This document shows positions 1 to 5,906 of a stretch of 18,836 nucleotides of DNA, in pieces; position 1 is the first letter of the stretch, and each line of letters begins with the position of its first letter. A program made the translations under genes and the position numbers. The notes under the pieces are model-generated. The model made no database searches and was not told the DNA's origin. It was given only the letters and a program-made list of their open reading frames with translations. Source of the stretch: DATDAH01 sp036525535 (GTDB lineage: Bacteria; Actinomycetota; Acidimicrobiia; Acidimicrobiales; DATDAH01); NCBI GenBank assembly GCA_036525535.1, contig DATDAH010000264.1, positions 1-18,836 on the forward strand. Direction: 5' to 3'.

Positions 1-324
1 CGCGTCCTCGCAGATGCCGGCCACCTCGGCCCAGTCCGGTGACCGGTCGAGGCGGACGCCCACCCACCCGCGGTGCCCGACGTAGGGCGGGACGAAGAAG
101 CGCTCCGGCTCCTCGTCCACCAGCTCGGCCTGCACGCCGGGGGCGGCCGCGACCCACAAGGCGAGTCGGCCGTCGCCGTGGTGGTCGTTCAGGAACATGA
201 CGAAGGTCTTCTTGTCCCGGACGAAGAACGTCGGCGACCCGTGACTCAGCCGCTCGTTCACCTCCGGAAGGGCGAAGCAGGCCTTCCTCACGTGCTCGAG
301 GGCGACGGCGACCAGATCAGCCAT
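1..324 (-). CDS. YjbR/MmcQ-like (CyaY-fold) protein, C-terminus outside window
   Basis: The 108 visible codons begin with ATG at 324 and run off the left edge. The protein opens MADLVAVALEHVRKACFALP and contains 'HGSPTFFVRDKKTFVMF', 'ALWVAAAPG', 'FFVPPYVGHRGWVGVRLD' and 'WAEVAGIC'. This is the usual layout of the MmcQ/YjbR family (PF04237-type): an early 'PEV.E..SHG.PTF.V..K.F' segment, a strand with the K/W residues, then 'PPY.G..GW..VRLD'. Family members are small double-wing proteins of about 115-130 residues, so only 10-20 residues are probably missing. The molecular role is poorly known; 'DNA-binding' is a family label, not shown here. A possible -10 (TACAAC, 332-337 on the minus strand) lies 7 nt before the ATG. 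It is divergent from the AhpD-like gene, with about 109 nt between the starts. Confidence 0.85.
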   Translation of the reverse strand, partial: MADLVAVALEHVRKACFALPEVNERLSHGSPTFFVRDKKTFVMFLNDHHGDGRLALWVAAAPGVQAELVDEEPERFFVPPYVGHRGWVGVRLDRSPDWAEVAGICEDA

Positions 325-433
325 GCCGCCCGTTGTACCTCAACCCCACGAACCCGTCGTTCTGGTGAAATCTGGCCTCGACCGGTCTGTCAGACTCGAT
401 GCCGCCCGCGAGCGGCAGAGAGAAGGTCATGGC

Positions 434-1024
434 GTGCCGATCATCGAACCCATCCCGATCGACCAGCTGGCGGATGAGCCCCGCCGGATCATCGAGGACG
501 GCGTGGCCGACGGCCTCTACGCCACCCCGGTGCCGCTCCAGATCTTCGCCTACCTGACCCGTCAGCTCCTCTCTATCCACGAGAAGCGCACCGCCCGGGG
601 CGGCGGCACCCTCCTCGGCGGCCGCATCCTCGAGCTGATCCGCATCCGTAGTGCCCAGCTGGGCGAGTGCCAGCCCTGCATGCAGTCGCGCAAGCACGAC
701 TCGATCACCGACGAGGACGTGGCCTGCCTCCTCGACGTCGACGGCAGCGACCTCACCGACCAGGAGCGGATGGCGATCACGTTCCTCGACCTGCTGTCGG
801 CCGACCACCACGCCATCGACGCCGCCTTCTACCGCCGCCTGGCCGAGGTCTTCACCACCGCCCAGATCATCGAACTGGGCTTCAGCTGCGCCGAGACCAT
901 GGGCGTGCACCGCTTCATCCACACCCTTGACGTCTTCGGAACCGAGGAGCCGGTGCTGCCGTACTCCCCCGACCAGGTCGACACCCGCCATCAGGATGTC
1001 AGGGCGGCAGCCCGTCTTCGCTGA
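434..1024 (+). CDS. AhpD-like / carboxymuconolactone decarboxylase family protein
   Basis: This 196-residue protein has the alkylhydroperoxidase-D/CMD core: 'ELIRIRSAQLGECQPCMQSR' with E-C-x-x-C-x5-H. The pair is Cys79 and Cys82, followed by His88, counted from the chosen start. In AhpD the Cys pair and nearby His carry out peroxide reduction or thiol-disulfide exchange, so a redox role is inferred; the physiological substrate cannot be read. The reading frame stays open upstream to 323, but GTG at 434 is preferred. It is preceded by AGAGAAGG about 8 nt away, and the upstream residues (rich in R, P and E) do not look like protein. The family motif 'GVADG' and the helices follow directly. The stop codon abuts the stop of the convergent dehydrogenase, with no intervening base. 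Confidence 0.85.
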   Translation: MPIIEPIPIDQLADEPRRIIEDGVADGLYATPVPLQIFAYLTRQLLSIHEKRTARGGGTLLGGRILELIRIRSAQLGECQPCMQSRKHDSITDEDVACLLDVDGSDLTDQERMAITFLDLLSADHHAIDAAFYRRLAEVFTTAQIIELGFSCAETMGVHRFIHTLDVFGTEEPVLPYSPDQVDTRHQDVRAAARLR

Positions 1025-1045
1025 TCAGGCCGGCCCACGGCCTGA
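1025..1045 (+). terminator. Hairpin directly after the AhpD-like gene
   Basis: Arms TCAGGCCG (1025-1032) and CGGCCTGA (1038-1045) are perfectly complementary over 8 bp, with a 5-nt loop. The hairpin starts on the base after the plus-strand stop and lies inside the last codons of the convergent dehydrogenase. There is no T-tract, so it may stall polymerase or protect the 3' end rather than act as a classical intrinsic terminator. Confidence 0.4.
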
Positions 1046-1828
1046 CAGACGGGCGGTGTGGGCCGACATGCCGCCGTCGATGGCGATGCACTGGCCCGTG
1101 ATGTAGCGGGACTCGGGTCCCACCAGGAAGGCCACGAGGTCGGCCACGTCCCGGGGCTCGCCCACGAAGGGCGTCAGCAGTGTCTTGGCGTACGCGGCGA
1201 GCATCTCGGGCGGGACCTGCTCCCGCACGGGGTCGGTGAGGATGAGACCGGGCAGGATCGCATTGGCCCGCACCCCCTGGCGGCCGTACTGGGTGGCCAC
1301 GTACTTGGTGAAGGTCTGGATCCCGGCTTTGGAGACGCTGTACGCGGTCCGAGTGAGATCGCCGTTGGACGCGGCTCCGGACGACATGTTGACGATGGCC
1401 CCACCGCCCCGCTCCAGCAGATGGGGGATCACGTGCTTGCAGGTCAGCATCTGGCTGCGCAGGTTGACCGCCATCATCTGATCCCAGACGTCGATGTCCA
1501 TGTCCACCACGGCGCCGTCCTCGGCCAGCACGTCCGCCGCGGTCAGGGCGGCGTTGTTGTCGAGCACGTCGATGCCCCCGAACCGCTCGGCGACCGCCAG
1601 GGCCATCGCCGCCACCTCGTCCTCCGCCCCCAGGTCCACGCGGACCGCCATCGCCTCGCCACCCCGTGCGCCGATCTCGTCGGCCACCCGCTGGGCGCCG
1701 ACCTCGTCGATGTCGGCCACCGCCACCTGCGCCCCCGCCGCCGCCAGCACGCGACAGACCTCAGCCCCGATACCCCCGGCGCCTCCGGTCACGACCGCAA
1801 CCTGCCCGGCGAACCCCTCCTCGTCCAT
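1025..1828 (-). CDS. Short-chain dehydrogenase/reductase (classical SDR)
   Basis: At 267 residues this is the usual length for a classical SDR. The cofactor motif TGGAGGIG sits at residues 14-21, and Asp39 at the end of the second strand favours NAD(H) over NADP(H). The structural motif is NNA (91-93), the catalytic Asn is N122, and the triad is S150, Y163 and K167 (YSVSK). The 'PG' segment ILPGLILTDP follows at 191-200, and the C-terminal 'ITGQCIAIDGGM' is typical of the FabG-like/2,5-diketo-type group. It oxidises or reduces a secondary alcohol or ketone; the substrate is unknown. The ATG at 1828 is preceded by TACGGT and 6 nt, suggesting a leaderless mRNA. Its stop and the convergent stop together form the palindrome TGATCA. 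Confidence 0.93.
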   Translation of the reverse strand: MDEEGFAGQVAVVTGGAGGIGAEVCRVLAAAGAQVAVADIDEVGAQRVADEIGARGGEAMAVRVDLGAEDEVAAMALAVAERFGGIDVLDNNAALTAADVLAEDGAVVDMDIDVWDQMMAVNLRSQMLTCKHVIPHLLERGGGAIVNMSSGAASNGDLTRTAYSVSKAGIQTFTKYVATQYGRQGVRANAILPGLILTDPVREQVPPEMLAAYAKTLLTPFVGEPRDVADLVAFLVGPESRYITGQCIAIDGGMSAHTARLSGRGPA

Positions 1829-1840
1829 GAGCGGACCGTA
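1829..1840 (-). promoter_or_regulatory. Leaderless-type -10 element of the SDR gene
   Basis: Read on the minus strand, TACGGT (1840-1835) is followed by 6 nt and then the ATG at 1828. The TANNNT-N6-start arrangement matches actinobacterial leaderless promoters, where transcription starts on the start codon. No clear -35 is visible and there is no Shine-Dalgarno sequence, which supports the reading. Confidence 0.45.
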
Positions 1841-1866
1841 CGCCCGATCGCCAGGCCGGTCGGCGG

Positions 1867-2304
1867 CTACGAGAGGTCGAAGCGGTAGACGTTCGTCTCG
1901 CGCTCGACGAAGCCGAGGCGCTGGTAGAGGCGGTTGGCGGCCTCGCGGCTGGGGCGGCTGGTCAGGTCGACGGTCCGGACGCCCACCGCCCGGGCGTGCT
2001 CGAGTGCCGCCTCGTTCAGGGCGGCGCCGACGCCTTCGCCCCGGGCCGACTCGTCGACCACCACGTCCTCGATCCAGGCCCGCAGGCCCGTCGGGATGCG
2101 GAACAGGGCCAGGGTCAACGAGCCCAGGATCGGGTTGTCACCCTTCCGGGCGACGAAGAGCACCGTGGCCGGCGAGGCCACGATCTCCTCCAGCGCCTCC
2201 CGGGACGGGGGCGGGTTGGAGGACGAGAGTTGGGGTGTCAGCCGCTCGAAGGCGAGGACGAGCTCGTCGTCGACGGCGGTGACCTCGGTGACCGCAACCG
2301 TCAC
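1867..2304 (-). CDS. GNAT-family N-acetyltransferase, coupled to citrate synthase
   Basis: This 145-residue protein has the acetyl-CoA pyrophosphate loop R88-G-E-G-V-G93 after the strand 'AWIEDVVVDESA', then the helix 'AALNEAALEHARAVG'. It ends with 'SREAANRLYQRLGFVERETNVYRF', the hallmark C-terminal GNAT pattern. It therefore transfers an acetyl group from acetyl-CoA to an unknown amine or protein lysine. The start is GTG at 2304, whose last two bases are part of the citrate synthase stop (GTGA, 4-nt overlap). This indicates translational coupling and one transcript. The frame is open to 2400, but that extension lies inside the citrate synthase gene and reads as low-complexity R/P/G. Because citrate synthase also consumes acetyl-CoA, a functional link is attractive but unproven. 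Confidence 0.88.
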   Translation of the reverse strand: MTVAVTEVTAVDDELVLAFERLTPQLSSSNPPPSREALEEIVASPATVLFVARKGDNPILGSLTLALFRIPTGLRAWIEDVVVDESARGEGVGAALNEAALEHARAVGVRTVDLTSRPSREAANRLYQRLGFVERETNVYRFDLS

Positions 2305-3851
2305 GCGTCGGGGACGGGCTGGGGTGGCGGCGGGCCCACGTAGCGGGCGTTGGGGCGGATGACCCGGTTGTCGGCCGCTTGCTCGAGGATGTTGGCGCAC
2401 CAGCCGATGACCCGGCTGGAGGCGAACGTCGGGGTGAACATCACCCGGGGCAACCCGCAGCGGTCCATGACCACGCCGGCGTAGAACTCCACGTTGGCGT
2501 ACAGCTCCCGACCCGGTTTCAGCTCGGCCAGGGTGTCGACCACCGTGGTCTCGACCTTCTCGGCGAAGGCCGCCATGTCGCCCCCCAGGCGCTTGGCCAC
2601 GCCCTTGAGGAGGCGGGACCGGGGGTCCTCGGTCTTGTAGACGCGGTGCCCGAAGCCCATGATCCGGTCGCCGCTCTCCACCGCGTCGCGGACCCAGGCC
2701 TCCGTCTTGTCCGGCGTGCCGATGGCGTCGAGCATGTCGAGGGCTCGGCTGGGCGCCCCACCGTGCAGTGGGCCCGACAGCGCCCCGATGCCCCCGACCA
2801 CGGCGGCCGCCAGGTCAGCACCCGTCGAGGTGATGACCCGCGCCGTGAACGTCGAGGCGTTGAAGCCGTGGTCGACCGTGGTGATCTGGTACTGCTCGAT
2901 GCCGCGGGCCAGGTCCGGCTCGGGCACCTCACCGGTGATCATGTAGAGGTAGTTGGCCGCGTAGCCCAACTCGGGGTGGGGGTGGATGGGCTGCTCGCCG
3001 TGGTGCAGGCGGTAGAGGGCGGCCAGCGTGGTCGGCACGACGGCACAGACCTGCATGGCGTTGTGGCGCAGCTCCTCGGCGGTGACGTCCAGCGACGGCT
3101 CGAAGTCGAGGGCCGAGCCGACGAGCGAGATCACCGTGCGCAGGCCGTCGAGGGGCAAGAAGCGCTCGGACGTCTCGGCGATGGCCGGGAGCTGAGCGGC
3201 GACCGTCGGCGGCAGCACCCGGTTGGCCACGATCTCGGCCTGGAAGGCGTCCCGCTGGGCCGGCGTGGGCAGCTCGCCCTCGAACATCAGGTGCCAGACG
3301 TCCTCCAACGACCGCTTCTCGGCCAGGTCCGTGGCCGAGTACTGGCGGTAGTGGTAGAAGCCCTCCTGGCCCCGGACGTCGCCCACCGACGTCTCCGCCA
3401 CGATCACCCCGGCCAGGCCCTTGGGGGCTTCCATGTGCCCCGGGTGGGTGACCGGCTCGATGGCCGCGATCTTCAGCAGGTCCCGCAGCGAGACGATGCC
3501 GACGACGCCGTCGTCGCCGTCGACGACGGGGATGTGGCGGTAACCGTGTTCGGACAGCCACTGGAAGGCCTCCCCGACGGGCACGTCGGGGCCGACGGTT
3601 GCCGGATCGGCGGTCATCCACTCGGACACCTTGGTGGCCCGAGCCGCGTCGCCCGCCGCCGCGAAGCGCACCAGGTCCCGCTCGGTGAGGATGCCGATGG
3701 CGCGCCGCATGCTGTCGACGACCACGACCGAGCCCACGGCCGCCTCGTTCATGCGGGCCGAGGCCTCAGCCACCGTGTCGGAGGGTTCGGCGGTGACGAC
3801 CGGTGAGCTCATCAGCTCCCCGACCGTCCGAATTACGGCGCCATCGGCCAT
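2301..3851 (-). CDS. Citrate synthase with N-terminal tandem CBS domains
   Basis: This 516-residue protein is about 130 residues longer than a plain type I citrate synthase. Residues 8-130 form two CBS motifs: 'VGELMSSPVVTAEPSDTVAEA...GILTERDLVRF' and 'VSEWMTADPATVGPDVPVGEA...GIVSLRDLLKIA'. Such a Bateman module usually binds AMP, ATP or a related nucleotide. From about 143 onward it is citrate synthase: 'LAGVIVAETSVGDVRGQEGFYHYRQY', HNAMQV, 'VDHGFNASTF', LSGPLHGGA (catalytic His363), IMGFGHRVYKTEDPRS (His402) and 'YANVEFYAGVVM'. In the last motif Glu456 occupies the place of the usual catalytic Asp. It condenses oxaloacetate with acetyl-CoA; methylcitrate activity cannot be excluded. ATG at 3851 is chosen over GTG 3872 because AAGGGG lies about 6 nt upstream. 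The downstream GNAT gene overlaps its stop. Confidence 0.93.
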   Translation of the reverse strand: MADGAVIRTVGELMSSPVVTAEPSDTVAEASARMNEAAVGSVVVVDSMRRAIGILTERDLVRFAAAGDAARATKVSEWMTADPATVGPDVPVGEAFQWLSEHGYRHIPVVDGDDGVVGIVSLRDLLKIAAIEPVTHPGHMEAPKGLAGVIVAETSVGDVRGQEGFYHYRQYSATDLAEKRSLEDVWHLMFEGELPTPAQRDAFQAEIVANRVLPPTVAAQLPAIAETSERFLPLDGLRTVISLVGSALDFEPSLDVTAEELRHNAMQVCAVVPTTLAALYRLHHGEQPIHPHPELGYAANYLYMITGEVPEPDLARGIEQYQITTVDHGFNASTFTARVITSTGADLAAAVVGGIGALSGPLHGGAPSRALDMLDAIGTPDKTEAWVRDAVESGDRIMGFGHRVYKTEDPRSRLLKGVAKRLGGDMAAFAEKVETTVVDTLAELKPGRELYANVEFYAGVVMDRCGLPRVMFTPTFASSRVIGWCANILEQAADNRVIRPNARYVGPPPPQPVPDA

Positions 3852-3890
3852 CCGATCCCCTTCGTCGCTCACGGGCCGATGGCGATCCTA
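3852..3890 (-). promoter_or_regulatory. Promoter and ribosome binding site of the CBS-citrate synthase gene
   Basis: On the minus strand TAGGAT (3890-3885) is a good -10. The predicted start, about 7 nt later, gives a leader of roughly 25 nt carrying AAGGGG just before the ATG at 3851. This Shine-Dalgarno sequence decides the start. The -10 lies within 30 nt of the divergent -10 at 3917-3922, so the two promoters share a very compact region. Confidence 0.4.
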
Positions 3891-3916
3891 CCGAGCGACC
3901 CGAGCTGCGTCCCGCG

Positions 3917-3928
3917 TAGGTTGTCGGC
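3917..3928 (+). promoter_or_regulatory. Leaderless-type -10 element of the SCO6745-family gene
   Basis: TAGGTT (3917-3922) is followed by 6 nt and then GTG at 3929. No Shine-Dalgarno sequence is present. The geometry is the same as before the SDR, copper ATPase and flavoprotein genes. Confidence 0.45.
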
Positions 3929-4801
3929 GTGCCCGACCGCGGAACCCCGCCCGCCCGCCGCCTCCGCAACGCCCTCGAGCCGCTGGCCGCCAACGTCTAC
4001 TTCGCCAAGGAGGCCCACGACCGGTACACGGGGCTAGGCCTCGACTACTTCGGTGGGTACTTCTGCTCGCGGTCGGGCTGCATGGGCCGGCTCAGCGGCG
4101 AAGCCGTGACCGCGATCTTCGGCGTCTTCAGCCCCGATGCGGTCATCCCCGCCGTGACGACCGGCTGGGCGACCACGGACCCGGAGACCATCCTGGCCGC
4201 CCGACAGGCAGGGGCGACCGAGAGCCTGACCCGCATCCTGAGCGAGGCCAACGACGGTGCGCTGCCCGATGGGATCGAGCGGGCCACGGAGCTGCTGCGC
4301 AAGGGCATCGGGGCCACGACCCCCAACGGGCACGCCATCCACGCCGGGCTGCGATCGCTGGGTTGGCCCGGTGATCCGGTCGGCGACCTCTGGCGGGCCG
4401 CCGACCTGCTGCGCGAGTACCGGGGTGACGCCCACAACGCGGCTTGGGTGGCCGGCGGCGTCGACGCCATCGAGATCACCCTGCTCACCGAGCTCTGGTG
4501 GGGCATCCCCCTCAACTCCTACGCCTGGACCCGGGGCTGGACCGACGACGAGCGGGCGGCCGCCGTCGCCCGCCTCCAGAAGCGGGGCCTGCTCGACGGA
4601 GAGACCCTGACCGACGCCGGGCGCCAGGTGCGGGAGGCGATCGAGACGGCAACCGACCTCGGCGACGACGCCGTGCTGGCCGCCCTGGGTGACGACTACG
4701 ACGAGCTCCTCGCCCTCACCCGCCCCTGGGCCAAGGCCGTCGTGGCCTCCGGTGGCTACCCCGTGGACCCGAGCGACCTCGGCACCGCCGTCGACCGCTG
4801 A
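3929..4801 (+). CDS. SCO6745-family protein (actinobacterial, helix-turn-helix-like C-terminus)
   Basis: The 290 residues show the features I associate with the actinobacterial SCO6745 family. The N-terminus is 'LRNALEPLAANVYFAKEA...YTGLGLDYFGGYFCSRSGCMG', with Cys46 and Cys51. The middle is rich in Ala and Gly and includes 'VITP...GWAT'-type spacing. Then come 'AHNAAWVAGGVDAIEITLLTELWWGIP' and 'LNSYAWTRGWTDDE'. Residues about 205-250 ('DDERAAAVARLQKRGLL...LTDAGRQVREAIETATD') resemble a winged-helix unit of the MarR type. The family has no established function; a regulatory or small-molecule-binding role is only suggested by the winged-helix look. No membrane segment or signal peptide is present. 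It starts at GTG with no Shine-Dalgarno sequence, consistent with a leaderless mRNA, and lies divergently from citrate synthase. Confidence 0.8.
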   Translation: MPDRGTPPARRLRNALEPLAANVYFAKEAHDRYTGLGLDYFGGYFCSRSGCMGRLSGEAVTAIFGVFSPDAVIPAVTTGWATTDPETILAARQAGATESLTRILSEANDGALPDGIERATELLRKGIGATTPNGHAIHAGLRSLGWPGDPVGDLWRAADLLREYRGDAHNAAWVAGGVDAIEITLLTELWWGIPLNSYAWTRGWTDDERAAAVARLQKRGLLDGETLTDAGRQVREAIETATDLGDDAVLAALGDDYDELLALTRPWAKAVVASGGYPVDPSDLGTAVDR

Positions 4802-4890
4802 GCACAACGCGTCCGTTGGTCACGGCAAGCGTGGACCATCGGAGCAGTTTCGATCATCGTCATCGCGGGGAAGGGCCTCGACCGCGCCGG

Positions 4891-4905
4891 TACCGTGCAG
4901 GGGCG
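4891..4905 (+). promoter_or_regulatory. Candidate -10 before the PAC2-family gene
   Basis: TACCGT (4891-4896) lies 9 nt before ATG 4906. The intervening sequence contains CAGGGG only about 3 nt from the ATG, too close for an ordinary Shine-Dalgarno sequence. A leaderless or near-leaderless transcript is therefore more likely. The rest of the 4802-4905 gap shows nothing else I can support. Confidence 0.35.
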
Positions 4906-5754
4906 ATGGCCTCCCTCGACCACGTGCACTGGCACCGGCGCCAGCCGCTGCGGAACCCGATGCTCGTCGCCGCCTTCGAAGGCTGGAACGACGCCGGGGA
5001 CGCCGCCTCCACCGCCGTCCGTCACCTGCGGGACGTCTGGGAGCTCGAGTTGGTTGCGGAGCTCGACCCCGAGGAGTTCTACAGCTTCACGGACACCCGC
5101 CCGCATGTCACCTTCGACGACGGCGGCCTGCGCCGCATCGACTGGCCGGCCAACCGCTTCTGGGCGGGTGAGATCCGCGGTCAGGACCGTGACCTCCTCG
5201 TGCTGGACGGCATCGAGCCCAACCTCCGTTGGCGCACCTACGGCGAGCAGATCACCGGCGTGGCCCACGAGCTGGGTGTGTCCCTGGTCGTGACGCTCGG
5301 CGCCCTGCTCACCGACATCCCCCACACCCGGCCCACCTCCGTCATCGGCACGGCCGACGATGCCGAGCTGATCACCCGTCTCGACCTGCGCCCATCCGGG
5401 TACGAGGGACCGACCGGCATCGTCGGCGCCCTCCACGAGGCCTGCCGCACCGCCGGCCTCGATTCCATCTCCCTCTGGGGATCGGTCCCGTCCTACGTCC
5501 CCGGCAGCACGTCGCCGAAGGCCGCCCTGGCGCTGATCGAACGCCTCGGCCAGCTCCTCGACACGACGATCCCGCTGACCGAGCTGGAGATCGCGACCAC
5601 GGCCTACGAGCGTCAACTGGACGAGCTCGTTCAGGAGGACGAGGAGTCCTCCACCTACGTGGCTGAGCTGGAGCGCGTCTTCGACGAGCAGGCCCTCCAC
5701 GGCAACGGCAGCGACCTGGTCGACGAGGTAGAACGCTTCCTGCGCGATCGGTGA
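4906..5754 (+). CDS. PAC2-family protein (proteasome assembly chaperone-like)
   Basis: This 282-residue protein carries the PAC2 (PF09754) pattern. It has 'NPMLVAAFEGWNDAGDAASTAVRHL' near the N-terminus, 'FYSFTDTRPHVTFDDGGLRRI' and 'PANRFWAGEI...RDLLVLDGIEPNLRWRTY'. It continues with 'VVTLGALLTDIPHTRPTSVIGTADD', 'GYEGPTGIVGALHEACRTAGLDSISLWGSVPSYV' and an acidic helical tail 'LDELVQEDEESSTYVAELERVF'. Actinobacterial members often occur in genomes with 20S proteasomes and Pup, but their exact role is not settled. ATG at 4906 is chosen. The 30 upstream in-frame residues are Arg/His-rich and unlike the family, and a -10 motif overlaps them. A short broken reading frame begins with a 4-nt overlap (GTGA) at its stop, the remains of an operon partner. 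Confidence 0.88.
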   Translation: MASLDHVHWHRRQPLRNPMLVAAFEGWNDAGDAASTAVRHLRDVWELELVAELDPEEFYSFTDTRPHVTFDDGGLRRIDWPANRFWAGEIRGQDRDLLVLDGIEPNLRWRTYGEQITGVAHELGVSLVVTLGALLTDIPHTRPTSVIGTADDAELITRLDLRPSGYEGPTGIVGALHEACRTAGLDSISLWGSVPSYVPGSTSPKAALALIERLGQLLDTTIPLTELEIATTAYERQLDELVQEDEESSTYVAELERVFDEQALHGNGSDLVDEVERFLRDR

Positions 5755-5906
5755 GCGACGTGACCGCCGACTGGGCGGGAGACAGGGGCCGGTTCTGGGC
5801 CGAGCACGCCGACTGGTTCTCGGCCATGCTCAGACCGAACGTGCGTCGACAGCACCACAGATCTGTGGTGTATTCGACGCAAGTTCGAGGGCTCAGCGCA
5901 GGTTGA
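5751..5906 (+). pseudogene. Truncated methyltransferase-like gene start (51 codons)
   Basis: GTG at 5751 overlaps the PAC2 stop by 4 nt, as a real operon partner would. The first 33 residues read like the N-terminus of a SAM-dependent class I methyltransferase: 'TADWAGDRGRFWAEHADWFSAM' followed by LRPNVRR. The pattern is G..W..HA..(Y/F)..ML.P followed by a helix. After that the frame enters a 38-bp palindrome, loses protein character and stops at 5906, inside the 3' end of the convergent copper ATPase gene. The SAM-binding GxGxG part is absent. I infer a gene cut short when the neighbouring copper-ATPase segment arrived or by deletion. A genuine short protein is less likely. The family guess rests on one short segment. 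Confidence 0.5.
5843..5880. repeat. 38-bp interrupted palindrome between convergent genes
   Basis: The centre is a perfect 18-bp palindrome, CACCACAGATCTGTGGTG (5853-5870). After 3 unpaired bases on each side come a further 7-bp pair of arms, GCGTCGA (5843-5849) and TCGACGC (5874-5880). The axis of symmetry is the same for both. It lies exactly where the methyltransferase-like frame loses sense and 12 bp from the 3' end of the copper ATPase gene. It could be a bidirectional terminator, though no T-tract is seen, a binding site for a dimeric protein, or a recombination scar. Confidence 0.75.

Noticed and set aside
323..433. Extended start of the AhpD-like protein
   Set aside because: The extra 37 residues lack protein character, overlap the divergent gene's start and promoter region, and a good ribosome binding site precedes GTG 434.
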